NCBI RefSeq assembly: GCF_021107415.1
Contig: NZ_JAIOSW010000095.1
Location: 1-17,583 of the forward strand
DNA: 17,583 nt
Origin: Desulfobacula sp.
GTDB taxonomy: Bacteria > Desulfobacterota > Desulfobacteria > Desulfobacterales > Desulfobacteraceae
Reading direction: 5' to 3'
In this document: in pieces, positions 13,658 to 17,583 of the stretch
Position numbering within the stretch: the stretch's first letter is position 1
How the letters are laid out: each line of letters begins with the position of its first letter
The notes under the pieces: model-generated
Told to the model about the DNA's origin: nothing
The model's database searches: none
What the model saw: the letters and a program-made list of their open reading frames with translations, nothing else
Program-made: the position numbers and the translations under genes

Positions 13658-15142
13658 TTATGCATACCGGCTTTGTGTGCGAACCGGACCTTTATAGTCA
13701 AATAACAGGCCTGACTGGTTAAAATTCAGGCCTTGATAATGCCGCTGCCCGGACCGTTTGAAGCGATTCTGTCCAAATCGATCTTGATTGGATGCTGGAT
13801 TCATCTTTTCATAGAGGCGTCCCATCTCTTCTTTTAATTTTTCGATTCTGTCAAGAAGATCCTGTAAAGGATTGGAAACATCTTCAGGCTGCGGCTCACC
13901 CGTCCCCATTATCGAAGAAAGAGTCCCTATACCATTTGTCGGTGGTACTTGTGTATCCTCTTGTGGAAGTTCGGTTAATTGTCCAGATCCCTTTCCTGCC
14001 GGCATACCGTCTTTACCGATTTCATCGAGTTTACGCGAAACAAGATCAATCTGGTGAACCGAACCCACATTCCCGTTCTCAAAAAGGAACATACCCGTAC
14101 TTTTAAGCTGACCATTCAATGTATTATCAAATTGCGTCATATTAAACAGTGTATCAGCATAATTCAAAGAAATCGCACCTATTCCGGCGTCCTTCAGTGA
14201 AATAAGCTTATCTTCGCCATTTTCATCCTTTGTCCACACGGACAGTTTTGAAAACACGGCATCATTCTCATCAATCCAGTTATTTTGATCTTCATCAAAG
14301 GCAGCCAGTTCTCCAAATCCATTCCCGGTTCCGGGCCCGAAAAGCTCCGAACCGTTATTTATGATATTGTCATTATTTTTATCAAACGCTAGAAACCCGG
14401 CACCAGGTCCTGCAAAACTGATACTCTCCGTCGTTCCATCGGTGTTTAAATCAAATTCAAACCTGACATCGGAAAGTTGTGGTGCCTTTCCATCCAGACT
14501 TATCACCAAAGGATCAGTCAAATTAATCCTTTCCTGCCATCTTTGGATGTTGGTTTCATGCTCTGTCCTGGACAAAAAAGACCTGTTAAGGGAAATATCA
14601 AGGGAAAAATTAATAATCCTTCCATCCTCGGTTGTCACCTCTCCCAAGGATGAAAACTCAACCTTTTCTTCTTCAAAATGGATGTCCACCTGCCTGAGTG
14701 TCATTTCCCAACCTTGAGTTAAACGGGTTTGAACAGAGTTTCCCGCTCTGCCGGGAACATTGGATTCTGCCTTTTTCCCCTCTGGAAAACCAATATCCTC
14801 TTTTCTTTGAATGCTGTTGATGGCCACATCTTTATTTATAACGCCCCCAATCAACTTCTCCATTGCAAATTTCTGTTCATACTCAATCGCATCACCCGAT
14901 TCCATAAATTTTACAGATGATCTGCCTGTTATATCGGTCCGATAATTGGATTGATATTCAACTGTTTGTTTTTGAGAAATGCTTACCCTGTCCACAAGAA
15001 TCTGTGGAAGGTTTTGAGTATCTCTTGGAACTCGTTGAGACCGTCTGATAGACTTTGTTTCAGTTTTTTCTTCCAATGAAAAATCCATTTGTCCAAAATA
15101 ACTCTCAGATGAAAAAACTATATTGGAATCTAATATTTTCAT
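13658..15142 (-). CDS. Conserved hypothetical protein with EF-hand/dockerin-like calcium-binding loops
   Basis: 494 residues, no signal peptide or membrane helix, and highly charged. The middle region (about 215-340) has calcium-loop motifs: D231-LNTDG, D254-KNNDNIINNGS within a block ending ELFGPGTGNGFGELAAF, and D283-EDQNNWIDEND. The last two keep acidic or amide residues at positions 1, 3 and 5 and a hydrophobic residue at position 8, as in EF-hand loops. The block continues as LSVWTKDENG and GIGAISLNY. I recall this block from uncharacterised proteins of Geobacter- and Desulfo-type bacteria; no function is known to me. The C-terminal third has a short helix (LLDRIEKLKEEMGRLYEKM). GGGAGGG precedes the ATG. 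A sigma-28-like promoter upstream (15184-15210) suggests a link with motility; Ca2+ binding and secretion are unproven. Confidence 0.8.
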   Translation of the reverse strand: MKILDSNIVFSSESYFGQMDFSLEEKTETKSIRRSQRVPRDTQNLPQILVDRVSISQKQTVEYQSNYRTDITGRSSVKFMESGDAIEYEQKFAMEKLIGGVINKDVAINSIQRKEDIGFPEGKKAESNVPGRAGNSVQTRLTQGWEMTLRQVDIHFEEEKVEFSSLGEVTTEDGRIINFSLDISLNRSFLSRTEHETNIQRWQERINLTDPLVISLDGKAPQLSDVRFEFDLNTDGTTESISFAGPGAGFLAFDKNNDNIINNGSELFGPGTGNGFGELAAFDEDQNNWIDENDAVFSKLSVWTKDENGEDKLISLKDAGIGAISLNYADTLFNMTQFDNTLNGQLKSTGMFLFENGNVGSVHQIDLVSRKLDEIGKDGMPAGKGSGQLTELPQEDTQVPPTNGIGTLSSIMGTGEPQPEDVSNPLQDLLDRIEKLKEEMGRLYEKMNPASNQDRFGQNRFKRSGQRHYQGLNFNQSGLLFDYKGPVRTQSRYA

Positions 15143-15183
15143 AACACATTCCCTCCCTGGAATTGATACACCTGTATTTAAAG

Positions 15184-15210
15184 ATATCGGCTAAAATAAA
15201 AAATTCTTGA
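15184..15210 (-). promoter_or_regulatory. Sigma-28 (FliA)-like promoter of the 494-residue protein gene
   Basis: On the minus strand TCAA (15210-15207), 15 bases, then GCCGATAT (15191-15184). The flagellar sigma-28 consensus is TAAA-N15-GCCGATAA, so 3 of 4 and 7 of 8 positions match with exact spacing. The -10 element is 42 bp upstream of the ATG at 15142, a normal leader length. Confidence 0.5.
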
Positions 15211-15228
15211 CCCGATATAACTTAACCG

Positions 15229-15255
15229 AAAAAAACTTGATTAAAGTGGCGATAA
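15229..15255 (+). promoter_or_regulatory. Sigma-28 (FliA)-like promoter of the CheD-HDOD gene
   Basis: AAAA (15229-15232), 15 bases, then GGCGATAA (15248-15255) matches TAAA-N15-GCCGATAA at 3 of 4 and 7 of 8 positions with exact spacing. It ends 25 bp before the ATG at 15281. The -35 match lies in an A-run and carries little weight. A sigma-70-like alternative, TTGATT (15237-15242) with TATGAA (15261-15266) at 18-bp spacing, overlaps it. Confidence 0.42.
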
Positions 15256-15280
15256 GATGATATGAAAGCAGTATTTTAAA

Positions 15281-16639
15281 ATGAATTATCAAAAAATTGA
15301 ACATATTGCAGCCGGGCAATTTAAAGCTGGCAAAGCACAAACAGATATATTTCAGGCATATCTTGGGACCTGCCTGGGCGTTGCCTTGTATGACAAATCA
15401 AAAAAAATTGGTGGGCTGATCCATATCCTGCTGCCGGAACCTCCCTCCATCACCAGTGTGGTATTTCTTGAGAAATATGCCTCTACCGGTGTTCCAATGC
15501 TGATTAAAGAGCTGAAAGACCTGGGGGCAAGAACTGAAAATTTAAGGGCCAGTATTGCCGGAGGTGCGCTTGTGGGGCCTGTGAGCCGGCAGGACATGAA
15601 CCTTGATATTGGCGGAAGATCAACAGATATTGCTGTATCCATACTTGATGCTTGTGGAGTTAAAACCATTAAATCGGAAACCGGTGGTTTTTTTACCTGT
15701 ACCCTTGAATTGGATATGGCCACAGGCAAGACCCGTATTAACCCGGCATGGGAAGACACCTTTGAGTCAGAGAAACATTTTATCGCCCCGTCCCTGGATG
15801 ATATTCTTAACACAATTGATCAATTAAAGCCTATTCCCCAGACGGCTTTAAAAATATTCAGGATGTTTCAGTCCGCCCGGCACCACATTACAGACATTAC
15901 TGCTGAGCTTGCCAAAGACCAGGTTCTTTCCGGAAAAACGTTAAAGCTATGCAATTCCGCTCTTTTTGCCGGAATGGTGAAAATCAATATCGTAAATGAT
16001 GCCGTGCTGATTATGGGAGAGGACATGCTGATCAAATCTGTTATCACGGCTGCTGTTAATACATATTACAATCAAGCCGAGACCTCCGGCTATTCCTTAT
16101 GTAAAGGCGGTCTTTTTTTCCATGCAGTGGGGGTGGCATCCACGGCTGAAAAAATTGCAGAAAAATCAGGCAAATCATCTGTTAAATTAGCATATACAGC
16201 AGGCCTGCTTCATGATATCGGCAAAGTCATTCTGGATCAATATGTTGCAGACGCTTCCCCTCTTTTTTTCAGAAAGTTAAGTCAAAAAAATGAAAATTTT
16301 ACACAACTAGAAAAAAAATTACTGGGAATCACCCATAGTGAAGCCGGCACTATTTTAGCAAAAAAATGGCGTTTCTCAGATGAATTATGTGAAGTGATTC
16401 AGCTTCACCATACCCCGGAAAAAGCAAAAAAAAACAAAGACCTTGCTTACATCATTTATCTTGCGGATCTTCTTATGGAAAAATTTAATGCAGGATTTGA
16501 TCTTGAAAAAATGCAGACAAAAAGCTTTGAGAATGCCCTTGAACATCTTGGATTTACCATGGCGGATCTTCCTGAACTGGTTGATGCCATCCCTATCAAT
16601 GCCATCAATAATGATGACATATTAAATACGCAAAGGTAA
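15281..16639 (+). CDS. CheD-HDOD fusion protein (chemoreceptor-deamidase-like domain plus HDOD signalling domain)
   Basis: 452 residues with two joined domains. The N-terminal part (about 1-155) is CheD-like: YLGTCLGVALYD holds C31 and GGLIHILLP holds H48, the 17-residue spacing of the catalytic Cys/His pair of chemoreceptor glutamine deamidases; ASIAGGA and the SETGGFFTCTLELDMATGKT block also fit. The second part (about 165-385) is an HDOD domain, with IDQLKPIPQTALKIFRMF, LKLCNSALFAG and an HD pair H311-D312 in LLHDIGKV, then a downstream HHTPE. HDOD domains act in signalling, often with chemotaxis or cyclic-di-GMP systems, and most lack enzyme activity. Soluble; the ribosome binding site is weak. 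selA begins 4 bp after its stop, so the two are probably co-transcribed. Upstream lies a sigma-28-like promoter. Deamidase activity is inferred from the Cys/His pair. Confidence 0.9.
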   Translation: MNYQKIEHIAAGQFKAGKAQTDIFQAYLGTCLGVALYDKSKKIGGLIHILLPEPPSITSVVFLEKYASTGVPMLIKELKDLGARTENLRASIAGGALVGPVSRQDMNLDIGGRSTDIAVSILDACGVKTIKSETGGFFTCTLELDMATGKTRINPAWEDTFESEKHFIAPSLDDILNTIDQLKPIPQTALKIFRMFQSARHHITDITAELAKDQVLSGKTLKLCNSALFAGMVKINIVNDAVLIMGEDMLIKSVITAAVNTYYNQAETSGYSLCKGGLFFHAVGVASTAEKIAEKSGKSSVKLAYTAGLLHDIGKVILDQYVADASPLFFRKLSQKNENFTQLEKKLLGITHSEAGTILAKKWRFSDELCEVIQLHHTPEKAKKNKDLAYIIYLADLLMEKFNAGFDLEKMQTKSFENALEHLGFTMADLPELVDAIPINAINNDDILNTQR

Positions 16640-16643
16640 AAAA

Positions 16644-17583
16644 ATGACAGGCAAGCATGAAAGTCTTAAAAATTTGCCAGGCGTTGACCATCTTTTGGAA
16701 CTTACGAAAAAGGATGATCGATTCCTTGATATCCCCCGAAGTGTTATTCTTGATTCTGCAAGAAAAGCGCTTGAAAATATAAGAAAAAACATCCTGGCAG
16801 ATATTGAAACACCGATCATTGATGAAACCATCCTTGTTCAGATGCAACTCCTTGCAAAAGAAAAAATCCGACCCAGACTTGTCAATGTCATTAATGCCAC
16901 CGGCGTGGTTCTCCACACAAATCTCGGCCGGGCTCTTTTATGTGAAGATGCATTGAAAAATATAATAACCATTGCCCAATCCTATTCCAACCTTGAGCTG
17001 AAAATTCAGACGGGCAAAAGAGGGATTCGATATGAAGCCGTGGATGAACTGATCTGTGAATTAACAGGAGCCCAAAGTGCCATTATCGTAAACAATAATG
17101 CCGGTGCTGTTTTGCTGGCTTTGAACACCATCGCCAAAGACACACAGGTTGTTGTGTCCAGAGGTGAACTTGTTGAAATCGGCGGCTCTTTCCGGGTGCC
17201 GGATGTGATGTCAAAAAGCGGATGTATCTTAAAGGAAGTGGGTACCACAAACCGAACCCACCTCAGGGATTATGAAAATGCCGTTTCTGATAATACAGGG
17301 CTTTTTTTAAAAGTTCATGCCAGCAATTATTCCATTCAAGGATTTACGGCAAGTGTTGCCTTAAAAGATCTGGTATTGCTTGGGAAGGATAAAAACATCC
17401 CGGTCATGGAAGATCTTGGCTCCGGAACCTTAATTGATTTCTCAAAATATGGCCTTCCTGCCGAGCCCACTATTGCAGATTCAGTTCGTTCCGGTGCAGA
17501 TGTTGTCACATTCAGCGGGGACAAACTTTTGGGGGGTCCTCAAACCGGAATTATTGTCGGGCAAAAAGAAACCATTGATCAAA
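16644..17583 (+). CDS. selA: L-seryl-tRNA(Sec) selenium transferase (selenocysteine synthase), 5' part
   Basis: The frame starts at ATG 16644, with AAAGG 8 bases upstream, and runs off the window end with 313 codons visible of roughly 460-470 expected. SelA is a decameric pyridoxal-phosphate enzyme that converts seryl-tRNA(Sec) to selenocysteinyl-tRNA(Sec) using selenophosphate. The N-terminal helical domain (LKNLPGVDHLLEL) is followed by RLVNVINATGVVLHTNLGRA, the characteristic start of the catalytic fold. VNNNAGAVLLAL, SRGELVEIGGSFRVPDVM and VGTTNRT are typical, and the PLP-binding lysine is K294 in TFSGDKLLGGPQ, matching Lys295 of the E. coli enzyme. Its presence implies that this organism makes selenoproteins. 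selB and the tRNA(Sec) gene, often nearby, could lie beyond the edge. It follows the CheD-HDOD gene by only 4 bp. Confidence 0.96.
   Translation, partial: MTGKHESLKNLPGVDHLLELTKKDDRFLDIPRSVILDSARKALENIRKNILADIETPIIDETILVQMQLLAKEKIRPRLVNVINATGVVLHTNLGRALLCEDALKNIITIAQSYSNLELKIQTGKRGIRYEAVDELICELTGAQSAIIVNNNAGAVLLALNTIAKDTQVVVSRGELVEIGGSFRVPDVMSKSGCILKEVGTTNRTHLRDYENAVSDNTGLFLKVHASNYSIQGFTASVALKDLVLLGKDKNIPVMEDLGSGTLIDFSKYGLPAEPTIADSVRSGADVVTFSGDKLLGGPQTGIIVGQKETIDQ

Noticed and set aside
1..17583. CRISPR array, tRNA or rRNA genes
   Set aside because: No regularly spaced repeats of suitable length and no cloverleaf or rRNA-like sequence was seen on reading; a weak tRNA could only be excluded by tRNAscan-SE.

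Overview
The window looks like a chromosomal piece of a sulfate-reducing deltaproteobacterium (Desulfobacterota, Desulfobacteraceae-like). This is inferred from the gene mix: a selenocysteine-synthesis gene (selA), a CheD-HDOD protein, a multi-receiver diguanylate cyclase, a calcium-loop protein of a kind seen in such genomes, and transposase types common there. No 16S or tRNA gene is present, so the placement is inference from gene content only.

The window falls into two parts. Positions 1 to about 5570 are an accessory, partly decayed island. It opens with the 3' end of an RHS/YD-repeat gene whose AT-rich C-terminal tip (from about 957) looks like a swapped polymorphic-toxin cassette, followed 22 bp later by a two-helix membrane protein that could be its immunity partner. 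After about 600 bp of non-coding sequence with repeats and a long inverted repeat comes a leftward three-gene toxin-antitoxin operon (XRE regulator, small antitoxin, ParE toxin). To its right, a candidate rightward promoter and a structured leader precede a CHC2 zinc-finger primase gene that is cut off by a decayed two-gene insertion sequence. Beyond the IS lie a frameshifted RHS fragment and a frameshifted, end-truncated hicA toxin gene on the minus strand; the latter was found by translating the gap by hand.

Positions 5574 to 17583 are intact, densely packed chromosome-type genes. A leftward operon encodes a complete tripartite RND efflux pump (NodT/TolC-like outer-membrane lipoprotein, HlyD-type adaptor, 1036-residue inner-membrane pump). 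Divergent from it is a three-receiver GGDEF protein, followed closely by ilvN, the regulatory subunit of acetolactate synthase, without its catalytic partner. Convergent with ilvN is a 494-residue protein with calcium-binding-type loops. Its promoter region is shared, back to back, with a CheD-HDOD fusion gene, and both directions carry sequences resembling flagellar sigma-28 promoters. The CheD-HDOD gene runs into selA with a 4-bp gap; selA runs off the window end.

The most interesting points are the CheD-HDOD fusion physically coupled to selA, the paired divergent sigma-28-like promoters that would tie the 494-residue protein to motility, the RHS tip/immunity candidate pair, and the layered decay of mobile elements at 3850-5450. 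I did not find a clearly new multi-gene defence system.
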